Shown here in pieces: positions 43,741-52,019 of a DNA stretch of 64,000 nt. Both the position numbers and the translations under genes were made by a program. The notes under the pieces were generated by a model. It did not search any database. It was not told where the DNA came from and was given only the letters and a program-made list of their open reading frames with translations. Position 1 is the stretch's first letter. Each line of letters begins with the position of its first letter. The stretch spans positions 124,001 to 188,000 of the forward strand of contig JBGAGY010000010.1 of the NCBI GenBank assembly GCA_044226485.1, given 5' to 3'. This DNA comes from UBA6663 sp044226485 (GTDB taxonomy: Bacteria > Chloroflexota > Anaerolineae > Anaerolineales > UBA6663).

Positions 43741-43964
43741 GCAAAATCCGCAAGGCGCGCAAACTTCGCACGCCGAACGTGCCCGAATCCTTTGAGCCTG
43801 TTGTGCCCGCCGCAGTTGTGGCTCAATCGACGAGCAGCGCGCGACCCACAGAGAGCGTCGGGCAGTTCGACTACTCGCACACCATGGGTGACCTGCGACG
43901 TATCGCCGTGCTGGCCGGGTCGTTCATCGTCGTGTTGATCGCTCTGACGTTCATCATTCGCTGA
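43737..43964 (+). CDS. Small single-TM protein coupled to the sortase
   Basis: 75 residues. A basic N-terminus (SKIRKARKLR), a Pro/Ser-rich middle and a C-terminal TM helix (IAVLAGSFIVVLIALTFII) ending in Arg. The ATGA overlap with the sortase gene indicates translational coupling; it may be a partner or topology factor of the sortase. No family recognised. Confidence 0.75.
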   Translation: MSKIRKARKLRTPNVPESFEPVVPAAVVAQSTSSARPTESVGQFDYSHTMGDLRRIAVLAGSFIVVLIALTFIIR

Positions 43965-43985
43965 CGCCGACAACCTCTTGAAACG

Positions 43986-44020
43986 CAAACGGCCCGCCGA
44001 TCGGCGGGCCGTTTCGTTTG
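43986..44020 (+). terminator. Rho-independent terminator of the sortase unit
   Basis: A perfect 13-bp stem (AACGGCCCGCCGA with its complement at 44001-44013), followed by TCGTTTG. Convergent with the nucleotidyltransferase gene, so possibly bidirectional. Confidence 0.8.
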
Positions 44021-44026
44021 CCTCGC

Positions 44027-44854
44027 CTACCTCAATCCTCCAACCTCCGTCCACAGCGCTGCCACGGCGTCGACGGACCCGGTCAACGCGTCGGCATCGT
44101 TCCCGATCGTTGCCAGGATGCCGCTGAGCCGTTCGACAAAACCTGATGGGCAGCGCTCGAAGCCCGCGATGTCTTTGGGCGCGTGTTTGTCGTTGATGAA
44201 GTACGTGCGGTTCAGGGCATAGAGCGCCTGCGTCAGCAACATGGCGCAGCGGCCCAGGGTGCCGGCCGTGTTCATCACATCTCCTCGGGCCGCGTATCCG
44301 CGGGCGTGCATCAGCGAAAACTCGACCATCCAGAGCGCGTCGCCGACCCAGCGTATGTGAAGCTGCTCCGGATAAGTCGCGACCTGGGCTTTGAAGGCCG
44401 CGATGTCGCCGAACGGGTCCGCCAGCGGCACGCAGATCGACGTCTCGGCGAGGTAGGTGATGCTGACGAAGCCGTAGGGGGGCTGTTGCAGGAAGTCGAC
44501 GTCGATGTATCCCGTCTGCACGGTAGCGATCGCGCGGGCGACGTGACTACGTTCACGGTAGAGCAGGTCGATCTTGCCGTCGGGTGTCTGGATCCAGGCG
44601 CCGCCGTTGACCCAGGCGCCCCACTCGTAGAAGCCGGTCACGGTCGGGGGCGACACGGCGACGCGCTCGGCCAGCGCGCGCACGGCGGCGACATCGAACG
44701 GCGCGGCGGCGTCGTAGTACACGCCGAGGTCGGTGTCCGAGTCGGGCCGGGCGCGCCCCGCGGCGCGGGAGCCTCCGAGGACCACGGCGCGGACTCCGGG
44801 GAGTTGAGCGAGAGCGGCAAGAAGGTGTTGGGCGGAGGGGTTGAGTTCGGGCAT
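44027..44854 (-). CDS. Nucleotidyltransferase-domain protein
   Basis: 275 residues. The N-terminal minimal nucleotidyltransferase has VVLGGSRAAGRARPDSDTDLG (GS motif and Asp pair). The remainder is a helical region resembling DUF4037/aminoglycoside-adenylyltransferase-like proteins. It may transfer NMP to a small molecule or protein. The frame runs to 45268, but a TATCAT box 6 nt upstream supports ATG 44854. Divergent from the PLP enzyme gene. Confidence 0.8.
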   Translation of the reverse strand: MPELNPSAQHLLAALAQLPGVRAVVLGGSRAAGRARPDSDTDLGVYYDAAAPFDVAAVRALAERVAVSPPTVTGFYEWGAWVNGGAWIQTPDGKIDLLYRERSHVARAIATVQTGYIDVDFLQQPPYGFVSITYLAETSICVPLADPFGDIAAFKAQVATYPEQLHIRWVGDALWMVEFSLMHARGYAARGDVMNTAGTLGRCAMLLTQALYALNRTYFINDKHAPKDIAGFERCPSGFVERLSGILATIGNDADALTGSVDAVAALWTEVGGLR

Positions 44855-44860
44855 AGGCGT

Positions 44861-44866
44861 ATGATA
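44861..44866 (-). promoter_or_regulatory. -10 box of the nucleotidyltransferase gene, predicted leaderless
   Basis: TATCAT (minus strand) ends 6 nt before ATG 44854. Confidence 0.5.
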
Positions 44867-44872
44867 CGACCA

Positions 44873-44908
44873 GAAATCGGGAGTGTCCGGGTGTACACTC
44901 CCGATTTC
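44873..44908. promoter_or_regulatory. 14-bp perfect inverted repeat between divergent promoters
   Basis: GAAATCGGGAGTGT (44873-44886) and ACACTCCCGATTTC (44895-44908) around an 8-nt centre. It occupies the presumed -35 regions of both divergent genes: a candidate shared operator. Confidence 0.6.
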
Positions 44909-44913
44909 TTGGG

Positions 44914-44919
44914 TACACT
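44914..44919 (+). promoter_or_regulatory. -10 box of the class V aminotransferase, predicted leaderless
   Basis: TACACT ends 7 nt before ATG 44927. Confidence 0.55.
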
Positions 44920-44926
44920 CCGCTCC

Positions 44927-46090
44927 ATGCGCAACTTCCGACCCGACTTTCTCCTCGATCCCGACGTCGTCTTCCTCAACCACGGCTCGTTTGGCGCGTG
45001 TCCGCGCCCCGTCTTCGACACCTACCAGCGTTTGCAGCGCCAGCTCGAAGCCCAGCCCGTCGAATTCCTGGGCCGTCGCGCCGCGGACATGATGCGGGCG
45101 TCGCGCGAAGCCCTGGCGGCTTTCCTGAACGTCGACGCCGATGACCTCGTCTACTTCCCCAACCCCACCACGGCCGTCAATATGGTCGTGCGTGGCGTGC
45201 AGCTCGCCCCCGGCGACGAGGTCCTCACCACCAACCACGAGTACGGCGCGCTCGAGCGGACCTGGCATGTGCGCTGTCGCGAACGCGGCGCGATCCTGCG
45301 CAAGCAGTTTGTGAACCTGAGCTCACCCGAAGCCTTCGTGGAGGACTTCTGGTCGGCCGTCACCCCGGCCACGCGGATCATCTTCATCAGCCACATCACC
45401 AGCCCGACGGCCGTGATCTTCCCGGTGGCCGAGATCTGCCAGCGGGCCCGGGAAGCCGGGATCCTCACCATCGTCGACGGCGCCCATGCGCCCGGTCAGG
45501 TGCCACTCGATCTGAACGCCCTCGACGCCGATATCTACGTCGGCGCCTGTCACAAGTGGATGTGCTCGGCCAAGGGCGCATCGTTCCTGCACGCTCGAGC
45601 GAGCGTGCAGGCGTGGCTTCGTCCGCTGGTCTACAGCTGGGGGTGGGGCGACGACGTCTACGAAGCGCAAGACGGCATGGGCGAGACGGACTTCGTCCGC
45701 TGGCATCAGTGGCAGGGCACGCGCGACCTGGCGGCCTTCCTGACGGTGCCTGCCGCGATCGCGTACCAGGCCGAGCACGACTGGCCGGCGCGCCAGCGCG
45801 AGTGCCACCAACTGCTGCGCTCGGCGCTGGACGGGATCCAGGCACTCACGGGCCTGCCGCCGTTTGCTGCGCCGATCGAGTGCTGGCACGCGCAGTTGGG
45901 CGTCGCCCGGCTGCCTGATGGCGTCGACACGGATGCGCTCAAGCGGCGCCTGTACGACGGCCATCGCATCGAGGTGCCCGTGCATCGCTGGGAGGATCAG
46001 CCGCTCATCCGCGTGTCGTGCCAGGTCTACAACACCGAAGCCGACATCGCGGCGCTGCATCGGGCCCTGTCGGAGGAGTTTCGCGTCTAG
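44927..46090 (+). CDS. Aminotransferase class V, isopenicillin-N-epimerase-like
   Basis: A 387-residue PLP enzyme. VVFLNHGSFGACPRPV at the N-terminus, NPTTAVNMVVRG, TIVDGAHAPGQVPLDL, and the PLP lysine in GACHKWMCSAKG. Closest by pattern to the isopenicillin N epimerase/cysteine-desulfurase-like group; the true reaction may be a C-S lyase or epimerase. The frame is open from 44183, but TACACT 7 nt upstream and the N-terminal motif place the start at 44927. Contains a perfect 12-bp hairpin at 45586-45611. Confidence 0.88.
   Translation: MRNFRPDFLLDPDVVFLNHGSFGACPRPVFDTYQRLQRQLEAQPVEFLGRRAADMMRASREALAAFLNVDADDLVYFPNPTTAVNMVVRGVQLAPGDEVLTTNHEYGALERTWHVRCRERGAILRKQFVNLSSPEAFVEDFWSAVTPATRIIFISHITSPTAVIFPVAEICQRAREAGILTIVDGAHAPGQVPLDLNALDADIYVGACHKWMCSAKGASFLHARASVQAWLRPLVYSWGWGDDVYEAQDGMGETDFVRWHQWQGTRDLAAFLTVPAAIAYQAEHDWPARQRECHQLLRSALDGIQALTGLPPFAAPIECWHAQLGVARLPDGVDTDALKRRLYDGHRIEVPVHRWEDQPLIRVSCQVYNTEADIAALHRALSEEFRV
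45586..45611. repeat. Perfect 12-bp hairpin inside the PLP enzyme gene
   Basis: CCTGCACGCTCG, 2 nt, CGAGCGTGCAGG. It encodes LHARASVQA in the plus frame. Confidence 0.7.
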
Positions 46091-46689
46091 GGCTTGGCCC
46101 GGGCCCGCCGCGCCTTGGGAATGATCCGAGCGGATCCGCCACGTTGCTGTGCAGCGACGCCCGCCAGGATGATCGCCACGCCGGTTTCGAAACCGCGAGC
46201 ACGACGGGATGACTCCTTCGTCGAGCCCGGGTCATCAGGCTCGGCCTGTTCCTCGAACGAGGCCCCCAACGTGTAGTCGAGCAGGGTCACGGTGGCCGCG
46301 AGCGCCTCAGCCGGTTTGAAGCCGGTCGCGATCAAGGCCGATCGCGCCAGAGCCTGCGCTCGGTGGAGCGCGCTGTCGGTCAGGGCCGCCCCGGCGATCA
46401 GGCGCGCTCCATCGCGATGGGCCAGCAAGCCGCGACGCAGCCGGCGAGCGAGATCCACCAACGTTTCTTGCCAGCCCTTTGGGTTCGGCGCATATCCGTC
46501 GAAGGCGTCTTCGAGCAGGCGCGCGGCCATCGCGTTCAGCAACGCCTGCTTGTCTTTGAAGTGCCAGTACAGGGCTGGGTTCTGCACGCCCAGGCGCTCG
46601 GCCAGTCGACGGACGGTCAGTTGCTCGAGCCCGCCCTCGTCAAGTTGGGCAAGCGCCTCGCGGATCATTGAATCGGGTTGAAGGGCCAT
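46087..46689 (-). CDS. TetR family transcriptional repressor
   Basis: 200 residues. The N-terminal helix-turn-helix RRLAERLGVQNPALYWHFKDKQALLNAMA is close to the TetR class itself, followed by a ligand-binding helical core (TetR_C-like). SD AAGGAG precedes the ATG. Divergent from an alpha/beta hydrolase, with two 13-bp operators in the gap, so it probably represses both genes and is released by a small molecule. Confidence 0.92.
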   Translation of the reverse strand: MALQPDSMIREALAQLDEGGLEQLTVRRLAERLGVQNPALYWHFKDKQALLNAMAARLLEDAFDGYAPNPKGWQETLVDLARRLRRGLLAHRDGARLIAGAALTDSALHRAQALARSALIATGFKPAEALAATVTLLDYTLGASFEEQAEPDDPGSTKESSRRARGFETGVAIILAGVAAQQRGGSARIIPKARRARAKP

Positions 46690-46706
46690 CGGCGCTCCTT
46701 GTCGAT

Positions 46707-46719
46707 TTAGCGTTGCTAA
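46707..46719. promoter_or_regulatory. TetR operator 1
   Basis: TTAGCGTTGCTAA: inverted TTAGC/GCTAA half-sites around 3 nt. Its centre is 20 bp from that of operator 2, i.e. on the same DNA face. Confidence 0.8.
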
Positions 46720-46726
46720 GGTATAT

Positions 46727-46739
46727 TTAGCAGCGCTAA
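46727..46739. promoter_or_regulatory. TetR operator 2
   Basis: TTAGCAGCGCTAA: same half-sites. Its first six bases sit 17 nt before the TATACG at 46750, so it overlaps the hydrolase -35. Confidence 0.8.
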
Positions 46740-46776
46740 GTCAGCTGAGTATACGCCGTCACAAGGAGCCGCGCAA

Positions 46777-47616
46777 ATGGTCGACGTGGGGTTGGAAGTG
46801 TCGCTCGATTCGTTGACGTCATTCGATGGAGCGCGCATCGGGTATCGCCGCCTGGGCCACGGCCCGGCTGTCATCGTGGTGCCGGGCGCGATGATGACCT
46901 CGCGCCAGTATCTGCCTCTGGCCGCCTTGCTGGCCGACTCGTACACCGTCTATCTTCCTGACCGTCGTGGCCGAGCGCTGAGCGGCCCGCTGGTCGGGCC
47001 TCACGGCCTCGATGTCGAGGTGGCTGATCTCACCGCCTTGCTCGACTCGTCAGGCGCTGAACGTGTCTTCGGCCACAGCGGCGGGGGCGTCATCGCGCTG
47101 GAGACGGCGCGGGCCAGGCCGATCCCGAAACTTGCCGTGTTCGAGCCGCCGTTGCTGATCGACGACCTGTTGCCCGTCGGCTGGCTACCGGCCTTCGAGG
47201 AGGCCATGGCCCAGGGCAAACGTCTGAGGGCGATGGCGCTATTCCAGCAAGGCATGCGGATGAACTGGGTCAGCCGGATCCCGCGGCCGTTGCTGGATGG
47301 CTTCCTGTGGTTGATGCTGCGGGGCGAAGAGGGACGCGAGGCGTTCGACGTTCTGCCGACGCTCCTGAACGATTTCCGCATGCTGCCGACCGGTGCGGGG
47401 CCGGAGCGCTACGCCGGGTTAACCGCGCCCTTCCTCATCCTGGGCGGATCGCGCAGCCCGGACTACCTGCTCGCTGCCGTGCAGCGGCTGGCGCGCGCCG
47501 CCGAGGGTTCCACCCTGCAGATGGCCGACGGCCTCGATCACAGCGCTCCGACCTCGCTGGGCGAGGCTTTCGAACGTGAGACCGTCGCGCGCGAGCTGCT
47601 GACCTGGTTTGCCTGA
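46777..47616 (+). CDS. Alpha/beta hydrolase
   Basis: 279 residues. VVPGAMMTSRQYLPLAALL (oxyanion region), nucleophile elbow GHSGGGV, and a late catalytic His in DGLDHSAP. Esterase or similar; substrate unknown, but control by the divergent TetR suggests a role in handling a toxic or signalling compound. SD AAGGAG at 46763, ATG 46777. Confidence 0.88.
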   Translation: MVDVGLEVSLDSLTSFDGARIGYRRLGHGPAVIVVPGAMMTSRQYLPLAALLADSYTVYLPDRRGRALSGPLVGPHGLDVEVADLTALLDSSGAERVFGHSGGGVIALETARARPIPKLAVFEPPLLIDDLLPVGWLPAFEEAMAQGKRLRAMALFQQGMRMNWVSRIPRPLLDGFLWLMLRGEEGREAFDVLPTLLNDFRMLPTGAGPERYAGLTAPFLILGGSRSPDYLLAAVQRLARAAEGSTLQMADGLDHSAPTSLGEAFERETVARELLTWFA

Positions 47617-47649
47617 CACTTCAGTGCCGAAGCCCGGAAGGCGCCGCGC

Positions 47650-47655
47650 TACAAT
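47650..47655 (+). promoter_or_regulatory. -10 box of SURF1, predicted leaderless
   Basis: TACAAT ends 6 nt before ATG 47662. Confidence 0.55.
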
Positions 47656-47661
47656 CCGGCC

Positions 47662-48441
47662 ATGACCCCCTATAGCCTGCGGCGACCGAGCCCGTCGCCA
47701 AAAACCGAGCGGCCCGCGTGGTTGCGCTGGATGGTGATGATCACGGCCCCGATCGCTGTGGCCACGATGATCGGCCTTGGCATCTGGCAACTCGAACGAC
47801 TCGCGGAGCGCCGCGCGACCAACGCCGCGATCCTGGCGCGACAGGATCTGCCGGCCATCGACCTGAACCTTGAAGGCGTTTCATCTCCTGGCGATGTGGA
47901 ATATCGGTCAGCGACCGCACGTGGCACCTTCGATCGAGCCGGTGAGGTGTACTGGCGCAATCAGGAGGACAGCGGCCGACCGGGCATGCATGTGGTCACG
48001 CCGCTTCAACTCGAGGGCGGGCAGGGCGCTGTCCTTGTGGATCGTGGCTGGTTGCCGCTCGCCGGGCCGAACGACGTCGACGCGGCAGCCTATCCTCCGC
48101 CGGCCGGCGTTGTGGAGGTATCGGGTTGGATCAACGTGCCGCCGAAGCGCACCACTTCGCTGTCGCCGTTCGACGCCGTGCCTGAGCCGGGCGGACCGCC
48201 GCTCAAGGCCTGGTTCTGGATGGACCCCGGGTTGATCAAAGGCCAGCTCGGCTACGATCTGCTTCCCCTGGTGCTCATGACCGATCAGGCGGGCTCGGCC
48301 AACGGCCCGCTGGCGCCGGAACGTCCCGTTCTCGACGAAGGCCCGCACCTCGGCTATGCCATCCAGTGGTTCGCGTTCGCGCTCATCACGGTAGTGGGCC
48401 TGGTCGCCTACTGGCGGACGACGCGGCGCACCATGCGTTGA
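47662..48441 (+). CDS. SURF1-family cytochrome c oxidase biogenesis protein
   Basis: 259 residues. N-terminal TM helix with the family motif GLGIWQLERL, a central VDRGWLPL block, and a C-terminal TM helix preceded by HLGYAIQWFAFALI. SURF1 proteins help insert haem into aa3-type oxidases; no cox genes are in the window. Confidence 0.9.
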   Translation: MTPYSLRRPSPSPKTERPAWLRWMVMITAPIAVATMIGLGIWQLERLAERRATNAAILARQDLPAIDLNLEGVSSPGDVEYRSATARGTFDRAGEVYWRNQEDSGRPGMHVVTPLQLEGGQGAVLVDRGWLPLAGPNDVDAAAYPPPAGVVEVSGWINVPPKRTTSLSPFDAVPEPGGPPLKAWFWMDPGLIKGQLGYDLLPLVLMTDQAGSANGPLAPERPVLDEGPHLGYAIQWFAFALITVVGLVAYWRTTRRTMR

Positions 48442-48442
48442 G

Positions 48443-48477
48443 AAAACAAAACCGCCCCGGCTTGCGGCCGGGGCGGT
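48443..48477 (-). terminator. Terminator of pilin copy 1
   Basis: An 11-bp perfect stem (ACCGCCCCGGC with GCCGGGGCGGT), followed on the minus strand by TTTTGTTTT. Confidence 0.85.
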
Positions 48478-48497
48478 CCTGAGTGCGAGACTGTACC

Positions 48498-48545
48498 GAT
48501 CAAAGATCGGCCCGATCGAAGATCGGCCTGATCGAAGATCGGCCA
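48498..48545. repeat. Three tandem 16-bp repeats (GATCGAAGATCGGCCT)
   Basis: Consecutive 16-mers at 48498, 48514 and 48530, each containing a GATC...GATC palindrome, between pilin stop and terminator. The same array recurs at 48917-48964. Confidence 0.85.
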
Positions 48546-48549
48546 GAGC

Positions 48550-48696
48550 TTAGATCGCGCGGTAGATCTGGCTGAAGACGTTGCCGACCGCCGGTCCGAG
48601 CAGGCTGAGGATGACGATCACGACGATAGCCACCAGCACGAGGATGAGCGCGTACTCGACCAGGCCCTGACCCTTTTGATTCTTGAAAGTCAACAT
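48550..48696 (-). CDS. Flp-type (class IVb) prepilin, copy 1
   Basis: 48 residues. A short basic leader MLTFKNQKG, then the pilin motif QGLVEYALIL and a hydrophobic helix, ending in QIYRAI: the Flp/Fap pilin layout with E five residues after the predicted cleavage at G|Q. AAGGA lies 10 nt upstream of ATG 48696. Longer in-frame starts to 48744 exist but are absent from the second copy. No tad assembly genes are in the window. Confidence 0.88.
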   Translation of the reverse strand: MLTFKNQKGQGLVEYALILVLVAIVVIVILSLLGPAVGNVFSQIYRAI

Positions 48697-48769
48697 GATG
48701 TCCATATCCTTTTGAGTGATGATCTTCCGCTTCGATCGCATCAATCAATGCAATCGCTTGATGAATGTC

Positions 48770-48822
48770 ATTATAGGGAGCCGTGCTCCGCGTTCAATCG
48801 GGCATCGGATGGCGATGGTTGG
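48770..48822 (-). promoter_or_regulatory. Promoter and upstream element of pilin copy 1
   Basis: Minus strand: TTGAAC (48797-48792), 16-nt spacer, TATAAT (48775-48770). An upstream block CCAACCATCGCCATC (48822-48808) is shared with copy 2 at identical spacing while surrounding bases differ. Confidence 0.75.
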
Positions 48823-48861
48823 CTTTCACCGTCAGTTGTCCTGTGCCTATCGATACGATGC

Positions 48862-48896
48862 AAAACAAAACCGCCCCGGCTTGCGGCCGGGGCGGT
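48862..48896 (-). terminator. Terminator of pilin copy 2
   Basis: Same stem and T tract as copy 1. Confidence 0.85.
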
Positions 48897-48968
48897 CCTG
48901 AGTGCGAGACTGTACTGATCAAAGATCGGCCCGATCGAAGATCGGCCTGATCGAAGATCGGCCAGAGC

Positions 48969-49115
48969 TTAGATCGCGCGGTAGATCTGGCTGAAGACGT
49001 TGCCGACCGCCGGTCCGAGCAGGCTGAGGATGACGATCACGACGATGGCCACCAGCACGAGGATGAGCGCGTACTCGACCAGGCCTTGACCCTTCTGATT
49101 CTTGAAAGTCAACAT
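48969..49115 (-). CDS. Flp-type prepilin, copy 2
   Basis: 48 residues, identical in protein sequence to copy 1; the DNA differs at a few silent sites. AAAGGA lies 10 nt upstream of ATG 49115. It has its own promoter (49186-49213) and terminator, so the two copies are separate transcription units and double the gene dosage. Confidence 0.88.
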   Translation of the reverse strand: MLTFKNQKGQGLVEYALILVLVAIVVIVILSLLGPAVGNVFSQIYRAI

Positions 49116-49185
49116 TTGGATTTTTCCTTTCGCGACGAGCTAGACAATGATGTCCTGTGTGTTACAGGTCGAACAATTGCTCGTC

Positions 49186-49238
49186 ATTATAGAGACCGGT
49201 TGTCTACGTTCAATAGGTTTTCCGATGGCGATGGTTGG
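49186..49238 (-). promoter_or_regulatory. Promoter and upstream element of pilin copy 2
   Basis: Minus strand: TTGAAC (49213-49208), 16-nt spacer, TATAAT (49191-49186), upstream block CCAACCATCGCCATC (49238-49224). Confidence 0.75.
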
Positions 49239-49261
49239 GGCCCGTTGAGGCTGGATAGCAA

Positions 49262-49669
49262 TCACGCTTTTTTCGTTTCGTAAAGCTCGACGAGCACGCC
49301 GCTGGCCGCCTCGGGGTGCACGAACGCATAACGCGTCCCGTCGCTGCGCGTTCGCGCGGACTCGTCGATCAGGCGAAAGCCGCCGCCCTTCAAGTGAGCC
49401 AGCACTGCATCGACGTCCTCGACTTCGACGCAGACATGGTGCATGCCCGGCCCGCGCTTGGCCAGATACTTCGCCAGGCCAGAGTCCGCCGTCGTCGGGC
49501 GAACCAGCTCAACGTGGCTCTCGCCGATCGGCAGAAACGACACAGCCGCCGCCTGCTCGGGCACCTCCTCAGTGCGCTCGAGGGCCATGCCGAGCCCGTC
49601 GCGCCAGAAGCGCAACGCCGCCTCAGGGTCGTCGACCAGCAGCGCGATGTGGTTGATGCGAATGGGCAT
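49262..49669 (-). CDS. mce: Methylmalonyl-CoA epimerase (VOC family)
   Basis: 135 residues with paired beta-alpha-beta-beta-beta modules. INHIALLVDDPEAALRFW, a central PGMHHVCVEVEDVDAVL (metal His), and a terminal VLVELYE (metal Glu). It interconverts (S)- and (R)-methylmalonyl-CoA. The frame extends to 49765 through a repeat, but ATG 49669 (SD GGAG) gives the standard start. Last gene of the BCCP-mutase-epimerase unit. Confidence 0.92.
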   Translation of the reverse strand: MPIRINHIALLVDDPEAALRFWRDGLGMALERTEEVPEQAAAVSFLPIGESHVELVRPTTADSGLAKYLAKRGPGMHHVCVEVEDVDAVLAHLKGGGFRLIDESARTRSDGTRYAFVHPEAASGVLVELYETKKA

Positions 49670-49684
49670 GGGAGACTCCAAGAG

Positions 49685-49763
49685 GACCGCGGACGCGGAC
49701 CGCTGACCACAGACGTGCAAAGCGAAGGCGCAGGCAGCCGTCAGCGGTCCGCCGTCTGCGGTC
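49685..49763. repeat. Imperfect palindrome, GACCGCGGACGCGG family
   Basis: Arms 49685-49707 and 49740-49763 pair with one mismatch and one indel. It lies between the mutase stop and the epimerase start. Confidence 0.8.
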
Positions 49764-49766
49764 ATT

Positions 49767-51343
<1,577 letters not shown>

Positions 51344-51344
<1 letters not shown>

Positions 51345-51859
51345 CAGCTCTGTTTGGGGGCAAGCACGACCAGGACCTGGCCCTGGTCGACGCCTTCGGC
51401 GGCGGCGACGTTGATGCGCGACACGACACCGTCGCGCGGCGTACGCAGCTCGTTTTGCATCTTCATCGACTCGAGGATCACGAGCACGTCGCCCTTGTGG
51501 ACGATCTGGCCCTCCTCGACCGGGATGGTGACGATCAGGCCGGGCATCGGCGCCTTGAGTTGGAACTCGCCAGCGCCGCCGCTGCCTTCGCCGAGGCCGG
51601 CCGCGCGTAGTCGCCGCTCGCGCTCGTCCTCGACGATCACGGCGTACTGCCGGCCGCGCAACTGCACAAGCACCTCATCGCCGAGCCCGTCGTTGATGAA
51701 AGCCTCGTAGGACTTTCCGTCGATGATCAGCGTGAAGACCGGCTGCTCGTTGACGGAGTCGAAGTCCACTGACACCGGCTGGCCGTCGAGCAGCACCCGA
51801 TGATCGTCGTTGATCTCGATCACATATTCGCGATCGTTAACGGTGGCGATGTATTTCAT
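51344..51859 (-). CDS. Biotin carboxyl carrier protein (acyl-CoA carboxylase type)
   Basis: 171 residues. A beta-rich N-terminal region and a C-terminal biotinyl domain (LKAPMPGLIVTIPVEEG, biotin Lys in ESMKMQ). ESMKM is the form seen in propionyl/acetyl-CoA carboxylase carriers. TACAAT lies 9 nt upstream (51869-51874). Together with the biotin carboxylase at 53692 it would carboxylate propionyl-CoA; the carboxyltransferase is not in the window. Confidence 0.9.
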
Positions 51860-51963
51860 GGTGGCGCCATTGTAACCGTACAGCCGTTTTCGGGGTGCGG
51901 ATTGGGTGAGTCACAAAAGTCCATGGGGGCCGCGGATTGCGCGGATTTCTCGGAAGGTGCGTG

Positions 51964-52010
51964 GGCCGCAGGCAATCGCGTCTGATGACCAATCGGGTCA
52001 CTCTGCGGCC
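51964..52010. repeat. Short inverted repeat between the GT39-like gene and the BCCP gene
   Basis: GGCCGCAG (51964-51971) and CTGCGGCC (52003-52010) with an inner TGACC/GGGTCA match. The 160-base gap shows no gene. Confidence 0.5.
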
Positions 52011-52019
52011 TGATGTTGT

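Larger units (their letters stand above)
48443..48696 (-). repeat. 254-bp direct repeat, copy 1 (pilin gene and terminator)
   Basis: Matches 48862-49115 (offset 419) with about four substitutions. It covers the pilin CDS, three 16-bp tandem repeats and the terminator. Confidence 0.93.
48862..49115 (-). repeat. 254-bp direct repeat, copy 2
   Basis: Second copy of the pilin gene plus terminator block. Includes the three 16-bp repeats at 48917-48964. Confidence 0.93.

Noticed and set aside
48500..48748. 82-codon minus frame running through the 16-bp repeats
   Set aside because: Different frame from the pilin, and a product of the tandem GATC repeats.
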